NCBI GenBank assembly: GCA_015178975.1
Contig: WHVD01000073.1
Location: 366,794 to 430,793 of the forward strand
Length of the DNA stretch: 64,000 nt
Direction of reading: 5' to 3'
DNA from: Hysterangium stoloniferum
Taxonomy: Eukaryota; Basidiomycota; Agaricomycetes; Hysterangiales; Hysterangiaceae
The translations under genes were made by a program, and so were the position numbers. The notes under the pieces were generated by a model that was not told where the DNA came from, searched no databases, and saw nothing but the letters and a program-made list of their open reading frames with translations. Shown in pieces: positions 11,566 through 23,810 of the stretch (the first letter of the stretch is position 1; each line of letters begins with the position of its first letter).

Positions 11566-12602
11566 ATGATTCCCAAACGCTTGCCTAAACTCTTCTTGGT
11601 AAGGCATGGAGAGACGGAATGGCGAGTCTGTTAATTCTGGGTTATCTAAAGCTTATCTAGTATGCAATTCGGTTTATCAGGACTATAAATGGTGGGTATT
11701 TTTACAGTATATCACGGTCATATGAAATAACTGAAATGATGCTATCAAGGTCGTCATGTAAGTGATGTGGCGTTTGTCACTTCTAGTCCGTCATGGCTAC
11801 CATAATTGACATACGCGAATTTACGAGCAGACCGGTACCTCTGATATCCCTCTTACAGCCAATGGTGAGGCCATAATACAACGTCTTGGCCAAAAAGCGG
11901 CAGGTCCAGGAAGTAAGCTTGTCTCAAAGTTCCGTTGTGGCCAGGTCTGGCTAACGAACTCTCAGAACTCATAGATCCCACCCTACTATCGGCCGCCTTT
12001 ATCTCGCCAAGGATACGAGCACGGAAAACATTCGAGCTGCTTTTCTCGAGTTCGGATGTGAAACCTGTAGAGCAAATTGAACAAGGTGTTAGAGAGTGGA
12101 CGTACGGGGATTACGAGGGCCTTCTTCTGCATGAGATAACCGCCCTTCGGAAAGCGCGGGGTGTTGCCAAAGGAGATGCAGATTGGGACATTTGGGTGGA
12201 AGGGTGAGTCGTGGCTTCCAATACATACCAGAAGGCCAATTCATTTTGGGCTCAGCTGTGAAGGGGGCGAAAGTGTCGAAGACATGACTGCAAGGGTGGA
12301 TGTAGTCGTCCAGAAGGTCAAGCAATTGCACGCAGCATGGGTGAATGATCCAGCCCGTAAGGAGGATGACAAAGGTGGCGATATTCTCATAGTCAGCCAT
12401 GGACATTTTTCTCGTTGTCTTCTTAGCAGATGGCTCGATCTTCCTTTGGAAAAGGGACAGTTATTTGCCCTAGATCCTGGAGGGGTGAGTGATATGGTTT
12501 CATCGCAGGCAGTCCACTGATGCACAACAGGTTTGTGTTATGCAATACTACCATAATCTTCAACATACATCAATTGGCTCAATGAACCTGGGTTTATTGT
12601 AG
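11566..12602 (+). CDS. SHB17: SHB17-like sedoheptulose-bisphosphatase, histidine phosphatase superfamily
   Basis: The yeast relative hydrolyses sedoheptulose 1,7-bisphosphate in riboneogenesis. Seven exons close to 231 residues: 11566-11621, 11681-11691, 11750-11757, 11831-11912, 11966-12203, 12256-12484 and 12531-12602. The catalytic block LFLVRHGETEW at residue ~10 continues across two microexons (11 and 8 nt) as TINGRHTGTSDIPLT, the expected family sequence. Later come ISPRIRARKTFELL, VREWTYGDYEGLL (the SHB17-type signature) and IVSHGHFSRC with the second catalytic His. The first intron needs a GC donor (GCGAGT). The C-terminus is about 40 residues shorter than in yeast Shb17. Substrate is inferred from the signature; other sugar-phosphate phosphatase activity is possible. 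Confidence 0.88.
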
Positions 12603-12873
12603 TAAAGCCATAAGACCATAGATATACCCTTAGTGATTGGGGTTTGTTGGATATAACTATAATTACTCAGTCTGTCTCATAGTATGCTAAGACTCTTGAC
12701 CCTGGAACGAAGGCTTTGGCCTATTTTGTGAAATAATACGATGGAATTTATAATTATACAAATGAAAGTTTGCCGGGTCACGTGTGGCTGTGTGACAATC
12801 TTTGTCACTGACGCGTCGCGTTAACACGCTCATACTGGAAAGTCAAGAAGTCAGGGGGATTCAACCAACGACG

Positions 12874-15800
12874 ATGAACGCAAATTATGGGCCTATTCCC
12901 AGTTTACCATCAGGTTCAGGTCGACCTCGACACTCAATCGGAGATTCTTTTTCCTATGGTCCACAATCCCTTGTAAATTCTATGCTTGCGTCAACAAAAT
13001 CAGGCTCGCCACTTCATTCGACGCCTCACGCGAGTGCATCTGGCCTTCCCCCTGCTTTAGATCCCAATTGCTCCATATTTCAGGCATCTCCTAGGACAAA
13101 AGTAGACAGTTATACTGCCAGGCGGTCTGCCAGACACCCTCTCACTGAGGCTGGAAATGTATCCGCAATCACCGTCAGTGATCAGGATGCAGATGATGAA
13201 TGCGATCAACAGGGCTCCGAGGAATGGACTATGGTTGATCGAATGAGGCTATGGCGGCATGATGCCTTAATGCAACATCTATATGAAACTGCCGCGTTTT
13301 GGGGTGACAAAGTTCTCTCATGGACGAGTAAGTAATCTACCAGCATTATCTATTATATTGGTTAATTACTACTTATTTAATTATAGATAGTCCAAACGAT
13401 GCGTTCTGGCTCGCGCAAACACACTTCATGACCCATCAATATTCTCGGGCGGAGCGATTGCTCACGCGTCCGTTTCCTCTCACCTCTCCTCCAGATAAAC
13501 CTTTCCCCCTTCACAATGGTCCGATTCCTGCCACCGCACCATTTACCAATGGCGCAGGCCACCCTCATATTACCCAAAAGTCAACAAGGAAAGGCAAAGC
13601 TAAGGAATATGCGCTGGGTAGCGCGCATTCGCAATCGCAAATGATGGTTGATCCAGTTCGATTACCAACACAATATCCTGATATCCAACGTGATCAATTC
13701 GCAGGTATAGGCAATGACTTGATGGGGGATGTGCACGCCGATATGAGTCGGCTAGTTGATATGAGTATCGCTTGTAGATATCTCGCAGCTCAATGTCAGG
13801 TGGGTTTTCGGTTTATCATATTTCTCATTCGAGAGGAAGGGTTCAGAAATGTGTGGCATACGTATCACGTCTACTAAAGCACCTAGGTGCCGAATACCTT
13901 TTAGGATGGTTTTTGATAATCTCATATGTATAGGTTCGACAAGGAAAGTGGGCAGATGCATTAGAGATGCTAGGAGAATCAAATCCTTTCAGAGACTCAG
14001 GTTGATTTATTTTCTTCCATAAAGTTTATTCCTTATTGTATATTCTTCAGGGCGCAGCGGTCCGGCTGTACCTAATCGTGATGGAGGAATCAAAGTACAT
14101 CTGCTCATCACTCCAAACCACATTTATTAACGTATTGCTGTAGATCGAGGCTTCAATGTGCCATTTACGTGGCATATTGATGCTCAGGTTAAATCGGAAC
14201 GACCGTGCAAAAGAAAGCTTTTTGGAAGCATTGGCCCTCGATGTGAAGTGTTATGATGCATTTGAACAACTCATTGGTGGAGAGTTGATGCGACCGGAGG
14301 AAGGTTTGTGGTTATATCCCCTTTGTCTGCGTGGTCTGTATAACGAACTTATTCTAGAATGGGAATTTGTCCAAGGATTATCATATAAGGAGCAAACGCC
14401 TGAAGACGCAGAGTTTGTCAGATTAATCTATACCATCCGTTTACGGAAAGTATGTCAATCTTCTACCCACGCATTGTTGACTTTGCTTAACACTTCTGTC
14501 AGTTCAAGCACCTTGATGAAATGTCCCTGGCACGTGCACGACTTGTGGACGAGTTTGGACTAGGCGATAACATTGACGTTTTGTTTGGTTTCGCTGATAC
14601 GCTTTATTCCCAATATCGTTGGGCTGATTGTTATGCTGTTACATCGAAGTCAGTGTTTTTATTACATGATTTTTTATACGAATTCTAACACTTCATAGAA
14701 TTTTGGAGTTGGTTTCTGTACATGCTCCGACAATGCCACTGCATATAGCCTGCATGCATCACCTCCCTTATCTACATTCCAGATTATTCATGCTGGCTCA
14801 TGAGCTTGTGGAGAAGGAGCCGGAGATTGCTATAAGTTGGTATGCAGTTGGCGTTTGGTATCTTACAAGTCGAAAATGGGGTGAAGCACGGAAATATTTT
14901 AGGTTTGTTTTCCCCACAATCCTCGCATGCTCGCAGCATTAAATGTCATCAAATAGCAAAACTTCGTTAATGGACCCTCGCTTCGGTCCTGCGTGGATAG
15001 CCTTCGGGCATACATTCGCTATTGAAGGCGAACACGATCATGCGATAACGGCATATTCGACGTCTGCCAGACTATTCCAAGGGTACGCTATATCAAACAC
15101 TAGCTCCTTTTGTCAATTTTCTTAAAGAAAATAGTTCTCATCTTCCCCTCCTTTATGTGGGTATGGAGCACTTATGCCTAAGTCATTTAAACTACGCTGG
15201 GGAGGCATTGGGTGCTGCGTACCACATGTGCGATTCGGACCCGTTACTCATCAATGAGCTGGGTGTAATGGCATATCATCGTCGAGAGTTAGTTTGTCCA
15301 AAATTTGGTGTACCCATAAATTAACAGTGAATCACTCGCAGATATGCACGTGCATGTGTACTTTTTACCACTGCGCTGAAGCAAGCCCGGGTAGACCAAG
15401 GATCTAGGCATGTTTGGGCAACAACCTATGTCAATCTCGGCTCAGCGTGTCGCAAAACAGGGTAAGTTATCTGTCTAACGCATATGTACTCACCCTAACA
15501 TGTGTCCAGACGATTGGCCGAGGCTAAGAGCCATTATCTCAAAGTGCTTGAGATTGATCCCCGGCATGCCGGCGCACTTGCTTTTTTGGGCATGGTACAT
15601 CACCTAATGGACCAAGCCGACCAAGCTATCGTGCGTTATCATGAGGTATACAATAGAGCTTGTAAAAATCTTTATGCAGAAACTCACGGCTTACAAAACA
15701 GGCTCTCTCTATTGATCCATTTAACCTGCACACACTTGAGCTATTAAACTTAGCCTTAGATGCAATTGCTGACGGTCCACCATTCGGTGGAACTGTCCCT

Positions 15801-15957
15801 GGCGGCGAAGAGATGTGGCAGAAGATGATGAAGGAGCAAGCGGATGCTGCAGCTGCAAAGAAAATGCCCAGTGAGAAAGTGGAAGAAGTCCCACCAAAGT
15901 CAATGGAACGACCATCGACAAGTGGGATACAAGATGTCGCAATGGCGGATGACTAGT
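12874..15957 (+). CDS. CDC16: Anaphase-promoting complex subunit CDC16/Cut9 (APC6), TPR protein
   Basis: This is a scaffold TPR subunit of the APC/C ubiquitin ligase, which drives mitotic exit. The first ATG in the long frame is at 12874; an earlier frame extension has no ATG. A ~90-residue Ser/Pro-rich N-terminus is followed by the family block RMRLWRHDALMQHLYETAAF, DKVLSWT-NSPNDAFWLAQTHFMTHQYSRAERLLTRP. TPR helices follow: VRQGKWADALEMLG; NDRAKESFLEALALDVKCYDAFEQL; LELVSVHAPTMPLHIACMHHL; EKEPEIAISWYAVGVWYL; MDPRFGPAWIAFGHTFAIEGE; AEAKSHYLKVLEIDPRHAGALAFLGMVHHLMDQADQAIVRY. The C-terminal tail is charged and ends ATSG-like/ADD residues. About ten short introns are present; not all junctions were fixed. 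It starts 271 bp after the SHB17-like gene. Confidence 0.93.
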
Positions 15958-16059
15958 GCCTCTATTATACAGATATTTTTGCCATTACTTATTACATTGC
16001 TCTTCTTTTCTCCTCATTTACCACGATCAAATGACGGAATCTCGTAATTGCATTTTAAT

Positions 16060-16998
16060 TCATTTGATTTGCATGAGCACGCCTCTACGCATACTATCAC
16101 GGAAATAGCGATTACTACCTGGTTTATGTGAGGGCCAACTAGCTCGCCAACCCATCGCATAACCTGCTGATTTACCTCCCCATTCCTGCATCGGACGGAA
16201 AAATCGTGGGAGCTGCCTTTCCTTTGGGTGTGATCTTTTTTTACGCTTTCTTTTTGGGTGACTGTCGGAATCCGCTAATATCGGTAAAATTTCACAACAC
16301 TTGACTTTCGCTTTCCACCGGTCTTCGCCTCCAACTTTTGACGAGGCGACCTGAGGTTTGTCTCGCTCAGTAAGAAGAAGGTTTGGCAGCTGCGCAGAGA
16401 GCTTCTTGAGACCTAATCCAGAAACCTTGGTGGCAACAAAATGTCTGGAAGACACTGGGGCTGTCAGCTCTCCTCCATTTCCAGAACGAGAAATGTCAGA
16501 AGTAGCGTTGAAGAGAGCAACTCTAGAAATCCGGTCTAGATCAACAGCCGCTTCTTGGGCTTGGAATTGTCGAACAGCAGCTTCATGCGGTGTATCTTCA
16601 ACGGGTCTCTGATGTGGCCTTGTGTGACATGGTGTTAGACGTTTTCTCAGTGGCAATGATGTCTAGGTGACCTACACACTCGTGTAATGTGCTGGCATTA
16701 AGGAAATTGGCCGCGCAGGTAAAGTCCATGAAACAAGGCGAAAAGCTGATTATTCTTTGAATGGAGATGCATATATATCCCTTCAGTAGGAGTACGTACA
16801 TAAATCATCTGTCTGACATTCCATGTCGGCAAACGCAGTATGCGAGCTGGGGGTTAAGTCCCCCAGAGAGCGACGAACAAGCTCATTCAAGTGCTCTATT
16901 TCACGGGGAAAATCGGTTTCAAAGTCTTCTTTGAGATTCTCCTCGAGAAAATCTTGTTCTGAGATAGCTTGCCGAGTGGTAGGCTGAGTTGTCTGCAT
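16060..16998 (-). CDS. Uncharacterised basic protein
   Basis: I do not recognise this family. The start is ATG at 16998 (MQTTQPTTRQAIS), with an acidic helical first exon (EENLKEDFETDFPREIEHLNELVRRSL) ending near a GTACGT donor at ~16801. The last exon, with open frame to the stop at 16060, is basic: KRKRKKRSHPKERQ near the end, then RYFRDSMRRGVLMQIK. This looks like a nuclear or nucleolar protein. The middle (about 16600-16800) must be spliced, but I could not choose between several acceptor and donor sites; a fragment reading CAANFLNASTLHECVGHLD may be an exon. The gene is head-to-head with the NOP15-like gene, 69 bp apart, and converges with CDC16. Confidence 0.55.
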
Positions 16999-17067
16999 TC
17001 AAAGGCATAAGGTGTGACCGTCACGCCATCTAACTAAAACCTCAACTTTTTAAGTTTCTTCTCCAAA

Positions 17068-18067
17068 ATGCCTCCCATTAGAACCAAGACTGAGAAATCA
17101 GTATCTTTTGAAGGTTCTAAGAATAAAAATCGCATGCGAACAGCAGAGACTGCAGCAGATAAAAAACAACAAGAAGTCGAGGGAGAGGGAGAAGGAGAGA
17201 GAGAGGAAGAGGAAGAGATTCATCTTCAGGGCTTCTCCTCAGAGTCGGATTCATCAGACGAAGAACTTGATACAGTTGAAGCACCTGGTGTTGATATATC
17301 GACCTTACCATCATTCGCAAAGAATGATACTGCTCTGCGAAAAAAGTTGGAGAAAGCTCGAAAACATCCAGTGAGTGCCACGACCGTCATGAGGTTATAC
17401 TCATGTTCAACCGCTCTGTACATAGCCAGAAGAGAGGGGGGTCATCTACCTTGGTCGAATACCGCACGGCTTTTATGAAGACCAAATGCGTGCTTACTTT
17501 TCGCAATTTGGCGATGTCACACGACTGCGTTTGTCCCGAAACAAAAAGGTTCTGAGGGTCTGCATTGATTTGGGATACTTCTCTAATATTATTTTCCAAG
17601 ACTGGCCATTCAAAACATTACGGATTTGTCGAGTTTGCTTCATCCGAAGTTGCACGGATTGTGAGCGAAACAATGCACAACTATCTTCTCTTGGGCCACA
17701 TTCTGCAGTGCCGAGTCATACCTAAAGACGAAGTGCATCCTGAGCTCTGGGTTGGTGCCAATAAAAAATGGCGGGTTGTACCCAGAGATAGGGTAGCCCG
17801 ATTACAGCAAAATAAAGTGCGTTGATTATCGCAGTGACAGCTGAGATATTGAAAACAAATTTGTTTCCTAGCCTCGCACAATTGAGCAACAACAGCGTTC
17901 TGAAGCAAGACTTCTTGCTCGTCAAAAGAAGCAACAAGCCAAAATCCTTGCTTCCGGCATTGACTATGATATGGAAGGCGTTGGATATGTGTGTTGATTC
18001 GATATAACCTAATGATCTTTCCCTAATCTTTACCGCTTAGAAACGCAAAATCGAAGCGATAAGCTAG
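17068..18067 (+). CDS. NOP15: NOP15/NIFK-type RRM protein, ribosome biogenesis
   Basis: Members bind pre-rRNA in the nucleolus and are needed for 60S subunit maturation. The start ATG is at 17068, after a pyrimidine-rich leader. Exon 1 encodes a charged N-terminus with an acidic Glu/Gly run and [14 protein letters not shown], a likely CK2-type acidic patch. Then comes a single RRM: RNP2 is GVIYLGRIP, followed by [28 protein letters not shown], and RNP1 KHYGFVEF after a 54-bp intron. The RRM is followed by [26 protein letters not shown], typical of NIFK/Nop15. The C-terminus is basic and Gln-rich ([19 protein letters not shown]) and ends with a tiny exon, KRKIEAIS. Orthology to yeast Nop15 versus animal NIFK is by domain layout only. 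Confidence 0.88.
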
Positions 18068-18201
18068 TTGTCGACTTGGCATTTTTTCCACAATTTATAC
18101 ATTATCGTGTTTGACACTGGAGTGGACATGCAAATAAGGGGCATTAATGAGGACTGCGTGTGTATACTTAGCATAAACAGCTATCTATGGTATCTATGGT
18201 A

Positions 18202-19464
18202 TCAAAGAGCTTCCGGCACAGCTACGCTCTCGTCGCCTATTTCCTTGTAGTCCCATTCACTAATTCCTACTTCAGCTCCCAAAGAGCGCCAACGATCTAG
18301 CCATTTCTCCCGTCTTGACTCAGTTAGCTGGATCAGTTGAGGCCAGTACTCTTCATGTTTGTATTCGAAATCAATAATGCCTCCCCATTCTTTCATGACC
18401 TGATCAGCATCTATAATCCCTTGCTCGACAACCTTGGGATTGAGTTTTACTTTCTCGCGTGTCACCGGATCCACGAACGGCATAATGAGGTTCAAGAACA
18501 TCGCGATCAGGAAAGGGACGTTAATAATAAGTGCTAACCCTAAACGTTCTGGGTAATGCGACCTAACCGAGGAAGACCCGAATCAATTTTTTTTCTAGAT
18601 AGATGAAAAAATATTCACGTACTGAAGTATGTTTAGTACCTTGCGTGACTGGGTCATAGAAGGATTTTTGGCGCGGTCAGCAAAATTGATAAGTAAGGCA
18701 ATGTTCCTAGAGTCGAGAAATACATCAATCAGAACGCATACAATACCTTGGACGAAAATCAGTACTCGACATTGGGCTCCATCAAATCGATACAGCGTTC
18801 GAGGGCCCAGAAAGTGAATTGGACTTGTCTGTCACTTTCAGACGTGTTTTGGCGTGAGGGTATAAGGTACAATGCAGGACGACCCTTAACCTATATATGA
18901 AGCTTGTAACGGTCATTACTCATAGTTTCGCCAGAGAAACACATACGTCGTAGCCAAAGATTATTTCTTTGCCAGTGACAGCCTATGGATGGCGTCAGCT
19001 ATAGTAGTGAACTATGAAATATATCCAAGATGTTTACCTCGACTTCAACAGTCTCAGGAGTAATATCGTACATTCCAAACTCACGTCTCCACCTCAGAGT
19101 ATCTTCCAGGCGTTGGATGGCTCCTTTGAGGTCCCATTTCAAAGCTCTCAGATCTATAATAACAAATGTAATCGTCAAAATTATTACGGCAAGAAACACT
19201 CGAGAACGTTTTACAGCGAAGAAGACATTCGTTGCTCTGGGAGGCAAATCAGTCATAGAAATTACAAACAGTTGCAAGATGACTAACCAGCCAAAATTTT
19301 TCCTGTTCCGTGAGTTCACCATTATTTATGCCTGGTATCTTGTAAGAACTGTCTGAAAATCGCTCCAGCAATTTTGTTCTTTTCTCTTCGTGATCGGGAT
19401 CCGAGAGGGCTACTGGCCTCTCTATTGGACGCTCTGGAGGTGGCAACAAGGTTGTTACTGACAT
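18202..19464 (-). CDS. Sec14-like CRAL-TRIO lipid-transfer protein
   Basis: This is a phosphatidylinositol/lipid transfer-type protein. ATG at 19464 begins MSVTTLLPPPERPIERP, followed by DHEEKRTKLLERFSD and the CRAL-TRIO N-terminal region (LTEQEKFWL, LKWDLKGAIQRLEDTLRWRREFGMYDITPETVEVE). The lipid-binding domain shows GKEIIFGYDVKGRPALYLIP, FWALERCIDLMEPNVEY, an exon with ARNVLNILQSHYPERLGLALIINVPFLI, and MPFVDPVTREKVKLNP, the family signature near the domain end. The C-terminal ~90 residues (EWGGIIDFEYKHEEYWPQL) fit the yeast Pdr16/Csr1 type. At least six short introns are present. It converges with the NOP15-like gene (stops 135 bp apart). Confidence 0.87.
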
Positions 19465-20545
19465 GGGTTATATTATGGATGGCCAACGAATCCAAGGAGC
19501 ACACGAAGAGACGGGTCCTAGACAGCACTGGCACCTCCGAAAATCTGTCTCCTTGAAATTGAACGTGACTTGTTTGTATTAATTATCCTTAGCTAATACA
19601 TTGATATTGGACCTGGGACCCATCCAAGTGTCCCTTCCCCCGCCAATCAGTAAATACGCCCCCTACTTTATTAGCACTTGATAACGGATCGATGAAATGA
19701 ATCAAAGTGAATTGTCCAATTAATTTTTACGGCAATGGACTGCCAGTTTTGAGGGCGTTTGACAGTCCAGTTTTTTCCGCCAAAACATTTCATATAGAGT
19801 TACTTGAGGAATTTGAAAACACCAATGGGATACTATGAAGTCCTCGGAACCACCAAGACACTAGCAACCACGCTATACTGCTCAACGTGCCAAACAACCT
19901 GCCACATTATCCCAACGAGAAAGTGGGGACAATATGTAGTTTCATCAGTAAAACAACCAAGAAGCTGGCGTGGAACTCCGACCTGGTTTCGTAGCTACGG
20001 TCAATTAAATTCTATATTTTCACGACTGTGCCATGCCTATGCTATATGTGCATATCCCATAGCGGTCGCCGTGTGCTGGCTGAAAGGGCACCGCCGTATT
20101 TATTTGTGCCCAATAGGTTTTTTGGTCAGACGATAAAATAATATACTATCCCACCAGTGAATTTGTTCGAATTGACACAAGTCCATAATCTAGTCCTTTA
20201 AATGAGACATGTGTTGCAATAAAGGACTGTACGAGCATGCACAAGGTGCCACACCGCCAATTTGCCCCCATTTTTTTGACTCATTTGGCGCATACTTTTC
20301 ATGTATGTACATTATCCGTTTACCTCCTAGGAGACACACAAAAATCAAACGGAAATTATACATATTTATTGTGATTATTATGAGCTTCGAGCTCTGATGT
20401 TAACAACATGTACTACGTCCTTCAGTACGAGATTTTACCGAGAATCCTCTCATGCTACACAGTGTCTCGGTGGGTGAATTATTATTATCATTTAATGAAT
20501 CTAATTGATATAGAAATATTGTCAGTGCCGTCAACGAACGAGCCA
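19465..20545. other. Gene-free interval
   Basis: This interval separates the Sec14-like gene from the MFS transporter; both are on the minus strand, so it holds the promoter of the first and the 3' UTR of the second. A CCAAT motif is at about 19653-19657. An open frame of 110 codons at 19804-20136 (plus) has no recognisable domain, and I do not call it. Otherwise I see nothing. Confidence 0.5.
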
Positions 20546-22313
20546 TTATAATCCCAACGTACAAGTGCGAGTAACCCCCCGACTTGCAAGATCTGGGTTA
20601 TCCTTCCGCTGCCTCCGTAAAGTAATCCAATACGCAACTCCCATCAGAGCTGCAGCTGAAAGTAGAATAACGCCAGTAAATATGATGAGACTGCTAAAGT
20701 TTTGTTCCGTAAATTTGGGGACGAATGCGCCGGCCGTGGGTGTTCCCGCTAGACACGCAACGGCGACGAAGAAATATAAAGTTCCTAGGATGAAGTAAGA
20801 TGCAAGAAACAGAGCGATCATCTCTGATGCGTGCCTAATCTTGCGCCGAAGCTCTCAACGGGCGTGATAGTAGCAACATATGCAGGTATCATCGAGACAA
20901 ATGAACCTGACAAGAAGTCAATATGGACGAAAATGAGCGATTACATTGGGCATAAAACAACGGACTCGAAAATAATCCATAAAGTGCACTGAATAATACG
21001 ATCGGAATGTCGCCTTTCGCTGGAAGCCAAATTGCCAGTACAACGCCACCTGATAATATCGTCGAAGGCACAAGTATTTGCAGGCTAAAATCATAAATGA
21101 TCAGTCCCTGCGCTGGTCTGGCTTGGGTGTGGATAAAAGGAAATGAACCCACACTCCAAACCGATCGCCAAGAAACCCCGGTATAATGCGAGAGGGTATG
21201 CCACATCCATTAATGATTGCTAGTAGGTATGATGCTATTACTGGCGAAACACCGTTATATACGGCGTATTCTTCTATGTAGAAATAAGGGATAAAAAGTG
21301 CATAAAAATACCTGTCATGGAAATTAGATAGACTGGGTACATAACAAAATCCATCACGCACAGAAAGGAAGAGACTGTCGCCAAAGTATAACAAATATCA
21401 TTGAAGCCGTTCAAATCGATGATGGTCGAGAAATTAATTTTGTTGCCCTTTGTTCTACGGATTCGTGTTTGTATGGTAAGGTTGGCCACGATCAGACAAC
21501 CCAATGTCACGAAGCTTGATATGCGGACAGCCCAGGCAAAATCAAACCTGTTCATCAAGTGCTGCAGCATTATGGGATATACGACGCCTCCCAGGGATGA
21601 CCCTGCAACGACGATTCCTAATGCATAGGCTCTGCGTTTCTGAAACCAATGCCCCATTACGGCAAGAGCAGGGGTGAATCTGAAGGATTTTTGAGTATAC
21701 TAAAAGGGTATGCGTGAACGGCATAATCACATTAACGAGTTTCCTATACCCGAAAGGACGCCTTGGACGAGAAAAAACTGATATGGTTGGTTCGCCTTAC
21801 AAAATGAGACCAGCACAAGCGAAAGCACCACCAGTAGACTTCCTAAGGGTAATAAAATCTAGTCAAAGATCAAAACAGGCGGTGTGGTCGTGGTCTAGCT
21901 ATCCGTACATTTAATCCATAGACATCAAATAGCTTTCCGGTGATAGGACCACCAGCATATACTAATGATATCTGCAAAGCGCCTATGAGAGCGATGGTAG
22001 TCGATGTCGACTGAGTTAATAGAACTTTCGTATAGTATGATTGAAAGACTCCCTGGGTACAATTCCATTAATTGGTGAGCTCACGCACGGGAGGGCGGTA
22101 TAGGGGACTCACGTAGGCATTGATGACTCCAGTTGTGGCAAAAAGAGCGAGAGTACTGCCAAATACCACTAGCCAACCCTTACCGCCGTCTGGTGGCTCA
22201 TCTGGTATTAGACGGACCTCGAGAGCATCTGAAGCAGAACCAGTGTCATCAATGGAACGAGGAGGGCTGCTCGAAGGATTATATTCGAGGGGAATATCAA
22301 GGCAGTCAGACAT
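20546..22313 (-). CDS. MFS transporter of the monocarboxylate permease (MCH/MCT) type
   Basis: A 12-helix plasma or internal membrane transporter. ATG at 22313 opens a ~45-residue hydrophilic N-terminus, then PPDGGKGWLVVFGSTLALF, the MCT-family signature at the start of TM1. Later segments show MGHWFQKRRAYALGIVVAGSSLGGVVYPIM (TM4/5 region with the MFS arginine-rich turn), IPSRIIPGFLGDRFGV (the loop between the halves) and TPTAGAFVPKFTEQNFSSLIIFTGVILLSAAALMG near the C-terminus. About eight short introns. Substrate cannot be told from sequence; fungal relatives include riboflavin and orphan carboxylate transporters. It diverges from SDHC with 876 bp between starts, the longest divergent spacer bounded by recognised genes here. 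Confidence 0.86.
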
Positions 22314-23189
22314 GGCGCAGGACGGATGACTCTGCCCTTTCGAAAGGGAGGAACGGCTAAATATGCAGTCAAGACAGGCGAGGAATACAGAGGGGTGAGC
22401 AAAGGGGTTTTGAGGCGTGGGTCAATGGGCGTCTGGTGAAAAATATTACAAGTTGGTGTGCGTCAAGAATAATAAAGGATGTTCCCAATCAGAATCCACT
22501 GCACATCGAAACGACCACAAGGATTCATTTCTCTATTCATGCCCGTAAAGCGCGGGAAGAATGGGCATGCCGTATCACGGACAATCCGGAGTAGGGCGGT
22601 GGTCGAGTGACAGTGGTGCCAAAATCCGATACTACAGCGCCGCAAGTGAAATCGATGGATTAAATGAGGCATCAAGCTGAAATAATTGATGCTGCAGACC
22701 ACCCGTGGTGGCGTCTTCCACGAGGGGGAGACTCGATGAGAGCAAGGCATCATTTCTTGGAAATGCTCCCGTCAAGTGTGCACTCCTATCACAATTCCGC
22801 CCTCGGAGTTGCTTATAGCCTCAAACGATCTGCAATGGATCCGTGATTTACCGAGACAATAGAGTCTTTTGTCTTTTAGGCACCCTCATTACTGAGGAAA
22901 GGCTCTGATAAAGTCACTAGTCAAAGTGAATGCCATTTGTGAGCCCGGCCATGCATTACCGACGGATATGGCCAAGTTCTCGGGTGACGTGAGCTCATCG
23001 ACGAACTCACTGCATAACCTTGTTCTGCAACCATGATGAGCGCACGCGGCCTTGGACTTTCTCCGGCTTTGAGACAATCAACCCTTGTCTCACGAAGAGG
23101 TATGTGGACTGCGTTATCCTTTCCAAGCAAATGTTCCGTTGACTCCTTTAATTTCTTTATCTTTAGCCGTACTTCGTAATGGTTTTACC
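22314..23189. promoter_or_regulatory. Intergenic spacer between MFS transporter and SDHC
   Basis: This spacer holds the divergent upstream regions of the two genes. Short open frames on both strands overlap each other and carry no recognisable domain. No TATA box or repeated operator is evident to me. Confidence 0.4.
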
Positions 23190-23810
23190 ATGAGGGCGGC
23201 GGTCCTTCGCAGGTATTGGCACCATAGACTGCGTTAAAGCAGGAGCTGATTTCCCAAAGGGGCGTGCAGACAGAATCACTGCCTCCGTCTGCTTCACAGG
23301 AAATTCTCAATGCCCAACGACTTCACAGGCCCTCGAGTCCCCATTTCACCATCTATCAACCACAACTCACTTGGCTCGGGAGTATCGCTAACCGTATCAC
23401 CGGTAGCGCATTGAGCGTTCGTACGTCCTCTTTTCGACCGTGAGAATGATTGTCACTAGATATCCATCTATGTTAGTCCTGTATGGTTTCTCTTTAAGCT
23501 ATCTTGTCTTGCCAGCATTCGGCTTGTCCTTTGACGGTGCGCAGCTTGTAGATATTGTCCACTCGCTGCCGGAATGGGTCAAGCTCACCGGAAAAACCTT
23601 CCTTGCTGCGCCATTCGCATTCCATAGCTGGAACGGCGTCCGGCACTTGCTCTGGGATTCGGGCAAATGTGCGTCGAGTTTCAGCTGTATGTTCTGAGGT
23701 GTTCCACTAACCCATCCTTTCTAGTTTTGACTGTCAAAGGTGCATATATTACAGGATATGCAGTTCTCGGTGCTACGGCTGTCACGACCGTTGGCCTTGT
23801 GTGTATTTAG
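23190..23810 (+). CDS. SDH3: Succinate dehydrogenase cytochrome b subunit (SDHC), mitochondrial
   Basis: This is the membrane anchor of respiratory complex II; it binds heme b and ubiquinone. Four exons close to 153 residues: 23190-23212, 23260-23420, 23477-23668 and 23725-23810. The N-terminus [14 protein letters not shown] is a typical matrix-targeting start. Then comes [16 protein letters not shown], the family signature before TM1, followed by [15 protein letters not shown]2 ([18 protein letters not shown]), and [15 protein letters not shown] with the conserved heme-ligand His. TM3 is [18 protein letters not shown], at the stop. The protein is somewhat short but contains every expected segment. 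The presequence exon is only 23 nt and was placed because it is the one ATG exon whose splice phase keeps the frame. Confidence 0.93.

Noticed and set aside
19804-20136. 110-codon plus-strand frame in a spacer
   Set aside because: No domain, no intron structure and no flanking evidence; likely chance in AT-moderate DNA.
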